This document shows, piece after piece, positions 9,718-19,216 of a DNA stretch of 64,000 nucleotides (its first letter is position 1; each line of letters starts with the position of its first letter). Made by a program: the position numbers and the translations under genes. Under the pieces are notes generated by a model, which made no database searches, was not told the DNA's origin, and saw nothing but the letters and a program-made list of their open reading frames with translations. Location: positions 1 to 64,000 of the forward strand of contig NZ_CP050308.1 in the NCBI RefSeq assembly GCF_014189535.1, written 5' to 3'. The DNA is from Rhizobium lusitanum (GTDB taxonomy: Bacteria > Pseudomonadota > Alphaproteobacteria > Rhizobiales > Rhizobiaceae).

Positions 9718-10292
9718 TCCAAACTGATCCAGTGCTCAATTCCCTGGCCCCATCAATATTCACGGGCTTTTCGGAGTTTTGAACAGAGATCGAAAATTTA
9801 TAGTCATGATTCCACAATTATATGCGCGCTGATTTCTGCATCGGGATAAACGCTATAATTGCAGTATAGTCCGATGAAAATGCTTGCTTGCCGGCAGGGA
9901 TCCAATGTTTTCTGGTGTATTGCGCGCGATATGCTTGATGGATTTGAATTCGAATTGGTAAGAAACTAGAAAATGCCACTCATAATATATCTGTCATCAT
10001 AGTATGGAATTGTGCTTAAACATCTTCCGCTTGAATTTGCTATATATGCGCTAGTTATCTCTTGGTTTTTGAGATGTACTCGCTTGGGGATTGTTATATT
10101 TCACGGGGAGAGATCTGGGTGAAATTGGGAATCTTAACCATCCAGCCAGACGAAGATTTTTTATCATTAAGAATTTGTTGATTTTATTTCGATTTCGGGC
10201 AAATTTAGTCCCGTACAGAGATAGCCCGTAAGGGTTTGAGAATACCCCATGATGCTCAGGTCCGCCGCATCTCCTGGGTCGTGGGGTCGGTC
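9718..10292. other. AT-rich intergenic island, no gene recognised
   Basis: Between pleD and the candidate small RNA the base composition falls sharply, with many A/T runs, and no reading frame with a plausible start, ribosome-binding site and codon use appears on either strand. I see no tRNA, terminator or clear repeat. It may hold the sRNA promoter or be remnant DNA. Confidence 0.5.
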
Positions 10293-10397
10293 GGCTGGCA
10301 GGCAAATTCAAACGGTTCCTCGTGCCGTTTTGCAGGCTAGCCGGCCCCCAATTTAAAACGCCGCTCTTCCTTGGGAAGGCGGCGTTTTTCTTTGGTC
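10293..10397 (+). ncRNA. Candidate small RNA 3' module (two hairpins with terminator)
   Basis: An imperfect long hairpin at about 10293-10342 (GGCTGGC pairing with GCTAGCC, AAACGG with CCGTTT) is followed by a GC-rich hairpin at 10356-10396 ending in a run of T. This is the layout of a Rho-independent sRNA end reading on the plus strand, with no coding frame before it. The true 5' end is probably upstream, perhaps around 10200. I could not match it to 6S, SRP, RNase P, tmRNA or AbcR-type RNAs from memory. Confidence 0.35.
10356..10396 (+). terminator. Rho-independent terminator at end of candidate sRNA
   Basis: AACGCCGC pairs with GCGGCGTT across a short internal stem and loop, followed by TTTTTCTTT on the plus strand. 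Four T residues follow the reverse orientation too, so weak bidirectional function is possible. Confidence 0.6.
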
Positions 10398-10483
10398 ATC
10401 AATATCTGTGGGATGCATTTTAGATTTTGTTGATCGTCAGGCATCGGGCGAAGTTTTGCACAGGAAAGCAGGGTCAAAAAAGA

Positions 10484-10514
10484 AAAAGGCGCTAACCCTG
10501 CGGTTGCGCCTTTT
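10484..10514 (-). terminator. Terminator of rpmG
   Basis: Read on the minus strand, AAAAGGCGCAACC pairs with the complementary GG(T)TAGCGCCTTTTT arm around a short loop, and a T-rich tail follows. It lies 25 bases beyond the rpmG stop. Confidence 0.75.
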
Positions 10515-10538
10515 GCTGTAACCAGAATCTGAGGAAAC

Positions 10539-10706
10539 TTACTTGATCTTCGTTTCCTTGAATTCGACGTGCTTCCGAGCAACCGGATCGTACTTCGTCT
10601 TCGTCATCTTGTCCGTCATTGTGCGGCTGTTCTTCGTCGTAACGTAGAAGAAACCGGTGTCGGCCGTCGACAGCAGCTTGATCTTGATGGTGGTAGCCTT
10701 GGCCAT
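10539..10706 (-). CDS. rpmG: 50S ribosomal protein L33
   Basis: A 55-residue basic protein beginning [20 protein letters not shown], followed by a Y-V-T-T-K-N-S-R segment and ending [11 protein letters not shown], the signature of bacterial L33 of the large ribosomal subunit. It lacks the zinc-binding cysteines, so it is the C-minus form. The gene is too short to stand out as an open frame but is unambiguous. It lies 96 bases downstream of the MFS gene on the same strand and ends in its own terminator. Confidence 0.96.
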   Translation of the reverse strand: MAKATTIKIKLLSTADTGFFYVTTKNSRTMTDKMTKTKYDPVARKHVEFKETKIK

Positions 10707-10802
10707 GGTCGTCCTGCCTTTAAGAAAAATGAAAGCCGTGGACGGCCAGTGCGGAGGTCCACGGCAAATTCTGGCGCGAAATTACAAATCGCGCCCGAAA
10801 AG

Positions 10803-11987
10803 TCAACCCCTGTTGCCCATGAAGAGCAGACGTATCCCCGAAAGCAGGACATAAAGGCCGAAGAAAAAGGCGATCGCCCAGGCAAAACCGCTGGGGTTGG
10901 CAAGATCCATGGCAGTGCCGACGGTGGGCGGGCCGAGGACCATGCCGACCGCGTAACAGAAAACGAAGGCGGCGTTGGCTGCTACCAGATCCGCACCCGT
11001 CAGCCGCGTTCCCAGGTGGCTCAGGCCTACCGTATACATGCCGGAGACGCAGCCGCCCCAGAAAAGCAGGATGACCGCCAGAAGGACCCAATTCCAGGCG
11101 AGAGAGGGCAGCAGAAGCGCGCCGACGAACCCGATGGCGGCCATGATCGACAGCAGCGGCCGCTTGTCGTGCAATCGGTCGGCAAGCAGCCCGAGTGGGA
11201 TCTGAAATATGAAATTGCCGACGCCCATTACCGTCAGCAACAAAGCTGCCTGCGATTCGTTGAAGCCCAGCCGAGTGGCATAGCTGGTGAAAAGCGATCC
11301 GCCGCCAACAGTTACCGCGCCGAACACGAAGACAGCGGCTGTGGCGGTCGGCACCAGGAAGACATAGCGGATGAAGTGCAGTTCAGGCTTCTCGTCGACG
11401 GGAGGGCTCTCATTGCGGGCGATGAAGATCGGTATGGCCGCGGAGAGAATGATGCAGGCGCCGATGGCAAATGGCATCAGCCCGTCGCTGCCCACCAGCG
11501 AGAACAGCAGGGGGCCGGCGGCAAAACCGAGCGAAAAGACGGTGGAGTAGATGCCGAGCACGAAGCCGCGCTTGGAGGGCGGTGAGGCGGCGTTGATCCA
11601 GAATTCCGACAGGATGAACAAGGTCGTTGTCGAACCATGGAAGATCAGGCGCAGCGGAAACCAGAGCGCCAGGCTCTCGGCGTAATAGAAGCCCAGGGAA
11701 CTCAATGCGGAGAGCACGACGGCCCAGATCATCGTCTGTACGACACCGAAGCGGTGGGCGAGCTTCGTGGTGATCAGGGCCGCTATCATCGCGGCAACCC
11801 CCATCATCGCCGTGTTCAGCCCGATCAGGCTCGACGAGATGCCGCGTTTTTCCAGGATGATGCTGAGAAGCGGCAGGCCGAGGCCGATGGCGATGCCGAC
11901 AGCGGAAACGGACGAAATAGCGGCGACGAGCGAAGGCCAATGAATTTCTTCGACATGGCCGGCCTTGCCGTTCGTCGGTTCAGTCAT
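10803..11987 (-). CDS. MFS transporter, YfkF/YcaD type
   Basis: A 394-residue hydrophobic protein with about twelve predicted membrane segments. The MFS loop signature between helices 2 and 3 is present in the form ITTKLAHRFGVVQTM, and a second, related loop appears in LGLLADRLHDKRPLL. It is probably an inner-membrane secondary transporter or drug exporter; the substrate is unknown. The ATG at 11987 has AAGGA seven bases upstream. The longer in-frame extension toward 12140 is hydrophilic and unlikely. It runs in the same direction as rpmG. Confidence 0.85.
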   Translation of the reverse strand: MTEPTNGKAGHVEEIHWPSLVAAISSVSAVGIAIGLGLPLLSIILEKRGISSSLIGLNTAMMGVAAMIAALITTKLAHRFGVVQTMIWAVVLSALSSLGFYYAESLALWFPLRLIFHGSTTTLFILSEFWINAASPPSKRGFVLGIYSTVFSLGFAAGPLLFSLVGSDGLMPFAIGACIILSAAIPIFIARNESPPVDEKPELHFIRYVFLVPTATAAVFVFGAVTVGGGSLFTSYATRLGFNESQAALLLTVMGVGNFIFQIPLGLLADRLHDKRPLLSIMAAIGFVGALLLPSLAWNWVLLAVILLFWGGCVSGMYTVGLSHLGTRLTGADLVAANAAFVFCYAVGMVLGPPTVGTAMDLANPSGFAWAIAFFFGLYVLLSGIRLLFMGNRG

Positions 11988-12293
11988 GAATTGATCCTTA
12001 GAGCATTTGGCGAACGAATCATTCGCGACGCGGGGGGATAGAAAGGCACGGCACGGCCAAATCCAGGTGACGGTTCGGCTTTCATGGGATTGGTCGCACT
12101 CTCCAGAATGATCCTTTCGACGCCCGGCATGTTCAGACAAGAAACGCCGCTGATGTCAAGCCATTGGAGATCGGGCAATTCGTGCGAATCACCGATATGC
12201 GATGATTTGATATAAATCATGGCCAAAGGGGGAGCGGCACATGCCGAACCCGGCCGGCCGGCAAGGCTGGCGATATTCGTTCAAATACGGTGT
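11988..12293. other. Intergenic region upstream of the MFS gene
   Basis: About 300 bases with no convincing gene. A short minus-strand frame (11984-12226) lacks family features. The region should hold the MFS promoter and contains an FNR/FixK-like box at 12207-12220. Confidence 0.5.
12207..12220. promoter_or_regulatory. Possible FNR/FixK-type box
   Basis: TTGAT-ATAA-ATCAT matches the TTGAT-N4-ATCAA consensus at nine of ten half-site positions. It lies 220 bases upstream of the MFS ATG. The distance makes control of that gene uncertain, and a chance match is possible. Confidence 0.3.
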
Positions 12294-12749
12294 TCAAGAG
12301 CGGCCGTTCCCCTGATCCCACTCGGCTGGGCCGTCGTCATGGCCGCCGAAGCCATGCATCCTGAGTGCCCATTGCAGACCGATGACGCCACCCTTGATCG
12401 GCTGGATTATGGCCAGCGCGGTGATCACCGTAATCGGCGCCCAGATGGCGAGATGGACCCATACGGGCAGATGAAAAGCCATGTCCGTCATCATAAAGCC
12501 GCCGACCACGACATGGCCGAGCACCAGGATCACCAGATAGGGCGGCAAGTCGTCGGCGCGCTGGTGGAATATCTCCTCGCCGCAGGCGGCACAGTGGTCG
12601 ACTGGTTTCAGGAAGGCACGGAAGAGCTTGCCTGCGCCGCAGTTTGGACAGCGGTTCAGCAGACCGCGAACAATGGAGCGTCCCAGCGGACGCTCAGCCT
12701 CGTCGGGGCCGCCATAGCGGATCGTGGAATCGGACGGGCTGCTCGTCAT
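12294..12749 (-). CDS. DUF983 family zinc-ribbon membrane protein
   Basis: A 151-residue protein with a four-cysteine zinc ribbon (RCPNCG then CAACGEE) followed by two hydrophobic segments (VILVLGHVVVGGFMM and HLAIWAPITVITALAII), the DUF983 pattern. The function is unknown. The start at 12749 has AGGAGGGA about eight bases upstream. It lies 30 bases after rnr on the same strand, a pairing common in Rhizobiales, and probably shares the topA-rnr transcript. Confidence 0.85.
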   Translation of the reverse strand: MTSSPSDSTIRYGGPDEAERPLGRSIVRGLLNRCPNCGAGKLFRAFLKPVDHCAACGEEIFHQRADDLPPYLVILVLGHVVVGGFMMTDMAFHLPVWVHLAIWAPITVITALAIIQPIKGGVIGLQWALRMHGFGGHDDGPAEWDQGNGRS

Positions 12750-12779
12750 GAATGCTTCCCTCCTGCCGGCAGCCGCCGG

Positions 12780-15158
12780 CTATCGGCGGCCGCGCGGTGG
12801 TCTCGTTCCCGGTGCCTTGCGCGCCGGGCTCTTGTTGCGGCGGGTCGCCTTGTGGAAGGAGCGCACCGCTGTTGGCATGGCGCGGCCGTCGCTCAGCATT
12901 TCGAAGCGCAGGGCGCCCGCAAGCGGGATTGCTTCCACGAGCCGCACCGTCACGCTGTCGCCGAGGCGAAAGCCGAGCCCCGTCTTTTCACCGGTCAGCG
13001 CCTGATGCGCCTCGTCATAGATGAAATAGTCGGAGCCAAGCGTGGATATAGGGATGAAACCGTCGGCGCCATAGTCGGGCAGGGTGACAAAAAGTCCCGA
13101 CTTGGTGACGCCACCGACGCGCGCCTCGAATTCCTCGCCGACGCGCCCGGCAAGATGATGGGCGATCAGCCGGTCGACCGTCTCGCGCTCGGCCGCCATG
13201 GCACGGCGTTCGAAAGTGGAAATTTCGGCGGCGATATCGTCGAGCGCTGCCTCTTCGTCCGGCGTGATGCCGCCTTCGCCAAAGCCCAGCGAGCCGACGA
13301 GCGCGCGATGCACGATCAAGTCTGCATAACGGCGGATCGGCGAGGTGAAATGCGCGTATTTCATCAGGTTCAGGCCAAAATGCCCGATATTGTCGGGGCT
13401 GTAAATCGCCTGGCTCTGCGAACGCAGCACCATCTCGTTGACCATGGTCTGGTGGGCCGTGCCCTCGGCCTTCGCCAGGATGCCGTTGAAGCTGTTGGCG
13501 CGTACATTGCCGCCCTTGGCAAGCGTGATATCGAGCGTCGCGAGGAATTCGCGCAGCACTTCCTGCTTGGCAAGCGACGGGCCGTCATGGATGCGGTAAA
13601 TCAGCGCCTGCTTCTTCTTCTCCAGTGTCTCGGCGGCGGCCACGTTCGCCTGGATCATCATTTCTTCGATGAGCTTATGGGCGTCGAGGCGCGGCGGCAC
13701 GATGACGCGATCGACCGTGCCGTCCGGCTTCAGCTGGATCTTGCGTTCGGGCATGTCGAGTTCGAGCGGCTGGCGCCGTTCACGGCCGAGCTTCATGATC
13801 TTGTAGGCGTGCCAGAGCGGCTTCAGGATGGGCTCCAGCATCGGTCCGGTCTTGTCGTCCGGCTGACCGTCGATCGCCGCCTGCGCCTGCTGATAGGACA
13901 GCTTGGCGGCACTCTTCATCATGATGCGATGGAAGGTGTGGCCGGCCTTGCGGCCTTCCTTGGAAAAGATCATCCGCACGGCAAGGGCGGGACGGTCGAC
14001 GCCTTCCTTGAGGGAGCAGAGATCGTTGGAGATGCGCTCGGGCAGCATCGGCACGACGCGGTCCGGGAAATAGACCGAATTGCCGCGCTTCAGGGCCTCA
14101 CGGTCGAGCGGAGAATTGGGGCGCACATACCAGGAGACGTCGGCGATGGCGACGGTGACGATCACACCGTCGGGATTGTCGGGCGAGGGATCCATTTCGG
14201 CGTAGACGGCGTCGTCATGGTCCTTGGCGTCGGCCGGATCGATGGTGATCAGCGGCAGGCTGCGCCAGTCCTCGCGATGCGACATCGTCGCGGGCTTGGC
14301 TGCGTCCGCCTCGGCGATGACTGCCGGCGGGAAGATGTGCGGAATGCCGTGCGCATAGATGGCGATCATCGAGATCGCCTTTTCCGAGGCGACGGAGCCG
14401 ACGATCGACAGAACCTTGGCGCGGGGCAGGCCGAAACGGCCGAGGCGCGCCACTTCGACTTCGACCAGATCGCCATCCTTGGCGTCGCCGGTATATTCCG
14501 GATCGATCACCATTTCCTCGCCGCGCCGCTGGATCGGCATCAACCGCCCGCCGCCGCCCGGCGTCTCGCGGAAGACGCCCATAGACGCGCCCTGGCGCTT
14601 ATCGATGACCTTGATGATACGTGCGGTATAGGCAGGGCCGCCGCGGTCGACGGCCGAAAAGATCTTGGCGAGGATGCGGTCGCCCATGCCGGCGACGGGC
14701 GCCTTGCCCTTGCCATTGCGGCCAGCTGGCGAAGAGGACTGCTTGATCATCACGGCCGGGGCCACGCCATTCTCTTCCGGCCATTCGGTCGGTCGGCCGA
14801 TCAGGCTGCCATCCTTGTCGCGCGTGGTGATGTCGAGAACGGCGATCGGCGGCAATGCGCCGGGGCGGATGAGCGACTTGCGGCTCTTCTGCACCATGCC
14901 GTCCTGTTCAAGCTCGCGCAGGAGGCTCTTGAGTTCGATGCGGGCCTCGCCCTTCAGCCCGAAAGCTTTGGCGAGTTCCCGCTTGGACGCCTGCTGCGGA
15001 TGATCGGCGATGAAGCGCAGGAGAACTTCGCGCGGCGGCAGGACACCATGGATGATCGCCACCATCGGCTCCGCATCGCCGCTGTTTTTCGTCACGCGGC
15101 CAACCTTGCCGGAGCGGTGCTCCGGCGATGAATTCCTGCCGCGTGGTTCTCTGCTCAC
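12780..15158 (-). CDS. rnr: Ribonuclease R
   Basis: A 3'-5' exoribonuclease of the RNB family, 792 residues, that degrades structured RNA. The RNB catalytic motif is present as TIDPADAKDHDDAVY with its acidic metal ligands, preceded by cold-shock-like OB segments. The S1 domain near residue 690 (EARVGGVTKSGLFVTLPDYG) and a basic, Lys/Arg-rich tail follow. The GTG start overlaps the topA stop (GTGA), indicating translational coupling. A downstream ATG (MVAIIHGVLPPRE) is an alternative start that would remove about 30 poorly conserved residues. Confidence 0.95.
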   Translation of the reverse strand: MSREPRGRNSSPEHRSGKVGRVTKNSGDAEPMVAIIHGVLPPREVLLRFIADHPQQASKRELAKAFGLKGEARIELKSLLRELEQDGMVQKSRKSLIRPGALPPIAVLDITTRDKDGSLIGRPTEWPEENGVAPAVMIKQSSSPAGRNGKGKAPVAGMGDRILAKIFSAVDRGGPAYTARIIKVIDKRQGASMGVFRETPGGGGRLMPIQRRGEEMVIDPEYTGDAKDGDLVEVEVARLGRFGLPRAKVLSIVGSVASEKAISMIAIYAHGIPHIFPPAVIAEADAAKPATMSHREDWRSLPLITIDPADAKDHDDAVYAEMDPSPDNPDGVIVTVAIADVSWYVRPNSPLDREALKRGNSVYFPDRVVPMLPERISNDLCSLKEGVDRPALAVRMIFSKEGRKAGHTFHRIMMKSAAKLSYQQAQAAIDGQPDDKTGPMLEPILKPLWHAYKIMKLGRERRQPLELDMPERKIQLKPDGTVDRVIVPPRLDAHKLIEEMMIQANVAAAETLEKKKQALIYRIHDGPSLAKQEVLREFLATLDITLAKGGNVRANSFNGILAKAEGTAHQTMVNEMVLRSQSQAIYSPDNIGHFGLNLMKYAHFTSPIRRYADLIVHRALVGSLGFGEGGITPDEEAALDDIAAEISTFERRAMAAERETVDRLIAHHLAGRVGEEFEARVGGVTKSGLFVTLPDYGADGFIPISTLGSDYFIYDEAHQALTGEKTGLGFRLGDSVTVRLVEAIPLAGALRFEMLSDGRAMPTAVRSFHKATRRNKSPARKAPGTRPPRGRR

Positions 15159-17824
15159 TCTGCACTCTTCTTCGTTGTCTTCGCCTTGGAGGCTGCTTTG
15201 GCCTTCGGCTTGGCAGTGGTCTTCGTCGTCTTGCTGGCGGCCGCTGCCGTCTTGGTTTTAGCCTTGGCGGGCGCTCTGGCCGGCTTCCCGCCGCCGGACT
15301 TGCCGGCCTTGGCAACGATCAGCGCAAGCGCTTCTTCAACCGTGATCGCCTGCGGATCAGAGCCCTTTGGCAGTGTGGCGTTGACCTTGCCCCAGTTGAC
15401 ATAGGGTCCGTATTTGCCATCGCGAACCGTAATCGAGCCGCCGCCGTCAGGATGGGCGCCGAGATCCTTCAAGGCCGCCGGCGTGCCGCGTCCACCGCCT
15501 GGTCCCTTGCTCTGCTTTTCAGCAATAACGGTGACGGCGCGGTTGAGGCCGACAGTGAAGACGTCTTCCACTGTCTCGAGATTGGCATAGCTGCCGTCAT
15601 GCAGCAGGAACGGTCCGTAACGACCGATGCCCGACGAGATCATCTTGCCGCTTTCGGGATGCTTGCCGATATCGCGCGGAAGCGAGATCAGCGCCATGGC
15701 CTTTTCATAGTCGATTTCTTCCGGCTTCCAGCCCTTCGGCAACGAGGCGCGCTTGGCTTCCTTGCCGTCGCCGCGCTGGATATAGGGTCCGAAACGGCCG
15801 GAGCGCAGCGTCAGTTCCTCGTTGGTCACAGGATCAGTGCCGAGCGCCTTCGGTTCGTTCAGTCCTGAGGACTCGGCTTCCGTGCCGCCTTCCGAGGAAA
15901 GCTGGCGCGTATAGTTGCATTCCGGATAGTTGGAGCAGCCGACGAAGGCGCCATACTTGCCGAGCTTCAGCGACAGGTTGCCGGTGCCGCAGACCTGGCA
16001 GATGCGCGGATCGCTGTCATCCTCGCGCTTGGGGAAGACGAGCGGTGCCAATGCCTCATTCAGCGCGTCGAGCACGTTGGTGACGCGCAACTCCTTGGTG
16101 TCCTCGATCTGGGCGAAGAAGTCGCGCCAGAAATCGCGCAACACGTCCTTCCAGTTCAATTCGCCGGCCGAGATCCGATCGAGCTTCTCTTCGAGATCGG
16201 CGGTGAAATCGTATTCGACGTATTTGGTGAAGAAGCTTTCGAGAAAGGCGGTCACCAGCCGGCCCTTGGCCTGTGGCAGCAGCCTGCGCTTGTCGATGGT
16301 CACATAGTCGCGGTCGCGCAGCGTCGCCAGCGTCGCCGCGTAGGTCGACGGGCGGCCGATGCCGAGTTCTTCCATCTTCTTGATCAGCGACGCCTCAGAA
16401 TAGCGCGGTGGCGGTTCGGTGAAATGCTGCGTCGAGTTGATCTTCTGCTTGGCGAGGTTTTCGCGCGCATTGATTTCGGGCAGACGGCCATCTTCGTCGT
16501 CGGCATCGTCGCTCTGCTCGCCGTCTTCCTTCTGGTCCGTATAAGCGGCGATGAAGCCGTCGAAGCGGATCACGGAGCCGACTGCGCGCAGTCCGGCCTT
16601 CTGGCCGGCTTTATCGGCCAGGATTTCGACTGTGGTCCGCTCGATCTCGGCGGACGCCATCTGGCTGGCGATGGCACGCTTCCAGATCAGGTCATAGAGT
16701 CTAAGCTGATCGGCATCGACGAATTTGCGGACGCGATCGGGTATGCGATCGAAATCCGTCGGGCGGATTGCTTCGTGCGCTTCCTGGGCGTTCTTCGCCT
16801 TGGTCGAATAGAAGCGTGCTTTCTCCGGCAGGTAGCGGTTGCCGAACTGATCGGCGATGGCGACACGGGCCGCATCGATCGCTTCCGGCGCCATCTGCAC
16901 GCCATCCGTACGCATATAAGTAATGAGACCGACGGTCTCGCCGCCGATGTCGACACCTTCATAGAGCTTCTGCGCGACCTGCATGGTGCGCGAGGCCGAG
17001 AAGCCGAGCTTGGAGGAGGCGGCCTGCTGCAGGGTGGAGGTGGTGAAGGGCGGGCTTGGATTGCGCTTGACCGGCTTTGCCTCAACGGAGTCGACGACAT
17101 AAGACGCGCCTTCCAGCAGCGCCTTCAGATTGCCGGCCTCTTCGCCATTGCCGATAGCACGCGGCTGCAGGCGCTTGTCGGCGGCGGACACCAGCCGGGC
17201 CTCGAACTCGTCGCCGCGCGGCGTCTTCAGGATCGCCGAGAGGTTCCAGTATTCCTCAGAGATGAAGCGCTCGATCTCGGATTCGCGGTCACAAACGAGG
17301 CGAAGCGCCACCGACTGCACGCGGCCGGCTGAACGGGCGCCGGGCAGCTTGCGCCAAAGTACCGGCGACAGGTTGAAGCCGACGAGATAGTCGAGGGCGC
17401 GGCGGGCGAGATAGGCATCGACCAGCGGCACGTCGATGTCGCGCGGGTCGGCCATCGCATCGAGCACGGCCTTTTTGGTGATGGCGTTGAAGACGACGCG
17501 CTTGACGGGCTTGCCGTTGATGACGCGCTTCTTGTTGAGAAGATCGAGTACATGCCAGGAAATCGCTTCGCCTTCGCGATCCGGGTCGGTCGCGAGAAAC
17601 AGACCGTCCGCGGATTTCACCGCGTCGGCGATATCCTTCATGCGTTTTTGCGAAGCGGCGTCGACTTCCCACAGCATCTCGAAGTCCTGATCGGGCAGGA
17701 CCGATCCGTCCTTGGCGGGCAGGTCTCGCACATGGCCAAAGGAGGCAAGAACCGTATATCCGGGTCCCAGATATTTGTTGATTGTCTTGGCCTTGGCAGG
17801 CGATTCCACCACTACAACGTTCAT
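15155..17824 (-). CDS. topA: DNA topoisomerase I
   Basis: A type IA topoisomerase relaxing negative supercoils, about 889 residues. The Toprim start VVVVESPAKAKTINKYLG and the acidic DPDREGEAISWH motif are intact. The active-site tyrosine lies in GLITYMRTDGVQM. The C-terminus holds a four-cysteine zinc finger (CQVCG...CSNYPEC), repeated topo-C-like elements (GKYGPYVNWG and relatives), and a lysine/alanine-rich tail of about 60 residues. Two consecutive ATGs exist; I use the second. It is the first gene of a topA-rnr-DUF983 unit. A YjhX (TopAI-type) gene elsewhere in this window encodes a homologue of a topoisomerase I inhibitor. Confidence 0.97.
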   Translation of the reverse strand: MNVVVVESPAKAKTINKYLGPGYTVLASFGHVRDLPAKDGSVLPDQDFEMLWEVDAASQKRMKDIADAVKSADGLFLATDPDREGEAISWHVLDLLNKKRVINGKPVKRVVFNAITKKAVLDAMADPRDIDVPLVDAYLARRALDYLVGFNLSPVLWRKLPGARSAGRVQSVALRLVCDRESEIERFISEEYWNLSAILKTPRGDEFEARLVSAADKRLQPRAIGNGEEAGNLKALLEGASYVVDSVEAKPVKRNPSPPFTTSTLQQAASSKLGFSASRTMQVAQKLYEGVDIGGETVGLITYMRTDGVQMAPEAIDAARVAIADQFGNRYLPEKARFYSTKAKNAQEAHEAIRPTDFDRIPDRVRKFVDADQLRLYDLIWKRAIASQMASAEIERTTVEILADKAGQKAGLRAVGSVIRFDGFIAAYTDQKEDGEQSDDADDEDGRLPEINARENLAKQKINSTQHFTEPPPRYSEASLIKKMEELGIGRPSTYAATLATLRDRDYVTIDKRRLLPQAKGRLVTAFLESFFTKYVEYDFTADLEEKLDRISAGELNWKDVLRDFWRDFFAQIEDTKELRVTNVLDALNEALAPLVFPKREDDSDPRICQVCGTGNLSLKLGKYGAFVGCSNYPECNYTRQLSSEGGTEAESSGLNEPKALGTDPVTNEELTLRSGRFGPYIQRGDGKEAKRASLPKGWKPEEIDYEKAMALISLPRDIGKHPESGKMISSGIGRYGPFLLHDGSYANLETVEDVFTVGLNRAVTVIAEKQSKGPGGGRGTPAALKDLGAHPDGGGSITVRDGKYGPYVNWGKVNATLPKGSDPQAITVEEALALIVAKAGKSGGGKPARAPAKAKTKTAAAASKTTKTTAKPKAKAASKAKTTKKSAE

Positions 17825-18064
17825 CATAATTCTCTGAATAAGAGGTCGCGCCGGAAAAAGGCGCGGGAGAAACCGGGTATTTTGGCTCCCCGGCCTTCCG
17901 ACATGGACAGGGAATTCGTCGCGGTCAAGAGGCGATGTCGATTTTTGCCATTGGCTCGATGTCGCGATCCCTGCCAGATGGCATCCGGGTTACATCCCGA
18001 AGAAATGCTTGCCGACGCTTCCGGCGAGCATGCAGCCATCATATCGGGATGGTCTGTCATGCTT

Positions 18065-19216
18065 TCAATCCAGCATTGAGATCGACACCAGTCCGCCGGG
18101 ATGCCGGTGCAGCCGGCCGGCCATGTCCAGTTCGAGAAGCACGGAATGGACCGAGGATACTGACAGGCCGGTGTGCCGGATGATGTCGTCGATCTCCACC
18201 GGCGTCGGTCCGAGCGCGTCGACGATCTGATCGCGGTCGGTATCGTCCGGCGGTGGCGACAACGGCTTGTCGTTCTTTTCGACCGGCGTTTCCGCAAGTT
18301 GCGAGCGAAACAGGTCGGGTTCGGCCAATGGCCGCAGCGCTTCGACGATATCCTCCGGACGGGTGACGATCATCGCGCCGTCCTTCAGCAAGCCGTTGGT
18401 ACCCTCGCAACGCGGATCGAGCGGCGAGCCGGGGACAGCAAAGACCAGCCGGCCGAATTCGCCGGCAAGGCGTGCGGTGATCAGTGAGCCGGAGCGCGTC
18501 GCAGCCTCGACCACGACGAGGCCGAGAGAAATGCCAGCGATCAGGCGATTGCGGCGCGGGAAGTCGCGTGCGCGGGGCTCCCAGCCGAACGGCATCTCGC
18601 TGACGGCAAGGCCTTTGCCGTTCCATATCTCATTCAGCAGGCCGACATTTTCCGGCGGGTAGGGTTGGTCAAGCCCGCCAGCCATGGCGGCGATCGTGCC
18701 TGTCTCAAGGCTGGCGCGGTGCGCTGCCGTATCGATGCCGCGGGCAAGACCCGAGACGACGGCGTAGCCGGCCTGGCCACAGGTGCGGGCAATCATTGCC
18801 GCGAATTTCGCGCCGCTGATCGAGGCGTTGCGCGAGCCGACGATGCCGATGGCCGGACGAACCGCCGCCGACAGGTCGCCTTTGACCGTCAGAAGCGGCG
18901 GCGCGCCGTCGATCTCTTTCAGTGCCTGCGGATAGCCCGGTTCGCCGATGCCGACAAAGCGGGCGCCGAAGCGGTGCACCGCCTCCAGTTCACGCAGCGC
19001 ATCCTGCTCGCTGGCGATGCGGATCACCCGCGTCGAGCCGCCGCGTTGCGACAGGTCCGGCAATGCGGCGAGCGCGGCTTCAGCGGAGCCATAATGCTGG
19101 ATGAGATCGCGAAAGGTCGAGGGGCCGACATTGTCGGAGCGGATGAGCCTGAGCCAGGCGATCCTTTGTTTTTCCGTCAGCGCAATTCCGGTTCGTCCTG
19201 CGCTGCCTGCGACCAT
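18065..19216 (-). CDS. dprA: DNA-processing protein DprA
   Basis: A 383-residue member of the DprA/Smf family, which binds incoming single-stranded DNA and loads RecA during transformation. The Rossmann-like core is clear: PAIGIVGSRNASISG, VSGLARGIDTAAH and ARDFPRRNRLIAG. There is an N-terminal helical (SAM-like) region and a C-terminal winged-helix segment. The ATG at 19216 overlaps the plsY stop by one base (TAATG), so an in-frame extension into plsY is rejected. No natural competence is documented in this sequence, and the family is broadly conserved without it. Confidence 0.95.
   Translation of the reverse strand: MVAGSAGRTGIALTEKQRIAWLRLIRSDNVGPSTFRDLIQHYGSAEAALAALPDLSQRGGSTRVIRIASEQDALRELEAVHRFGARFVGIGEPGYPQALKEIDGAPPLLTVKGDLSAAVRPAIGIVGSRNASISGAKFAAMIARTCGQAGYAVVSGLARGIDTAAHRASLETGTIAAMAGGLDQPYPPENVGLLNEIWNGKGLAVSEMPFGWEPRARDFPRRNRLIAGISLGLVVVEAATRSGSLITARLAGEFGRLVFAVPGSPLDPRCEGTNGLLKDGAMIVTRPEDIVEALRPLAEPDLFRSQLAETPVEKNDKPLSPPPDDTDRDQIVDALGPTPVEIDDIIRHTGLSVSSVHSVLLELDMAGRLHRHPGGLVSISMLD

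Noticed and set aside
11984..12226. 80-codon minus-strand frame upstream of the MFS gene
   Set aside because: The MFS start has a good ribosome-binding site downstream of it, and this frame has no domain; treated as promoter region.
12219..15131. Very long plus-strand open frame (970 codons)
   Set aside because: It is antisense to rnr and DUF983, which carry clear family motifs. The translation is low in hydrophobic residues, His/Arg/Asp-rich and repetitive, as expected for the reverse frame of GC-rich DNA.
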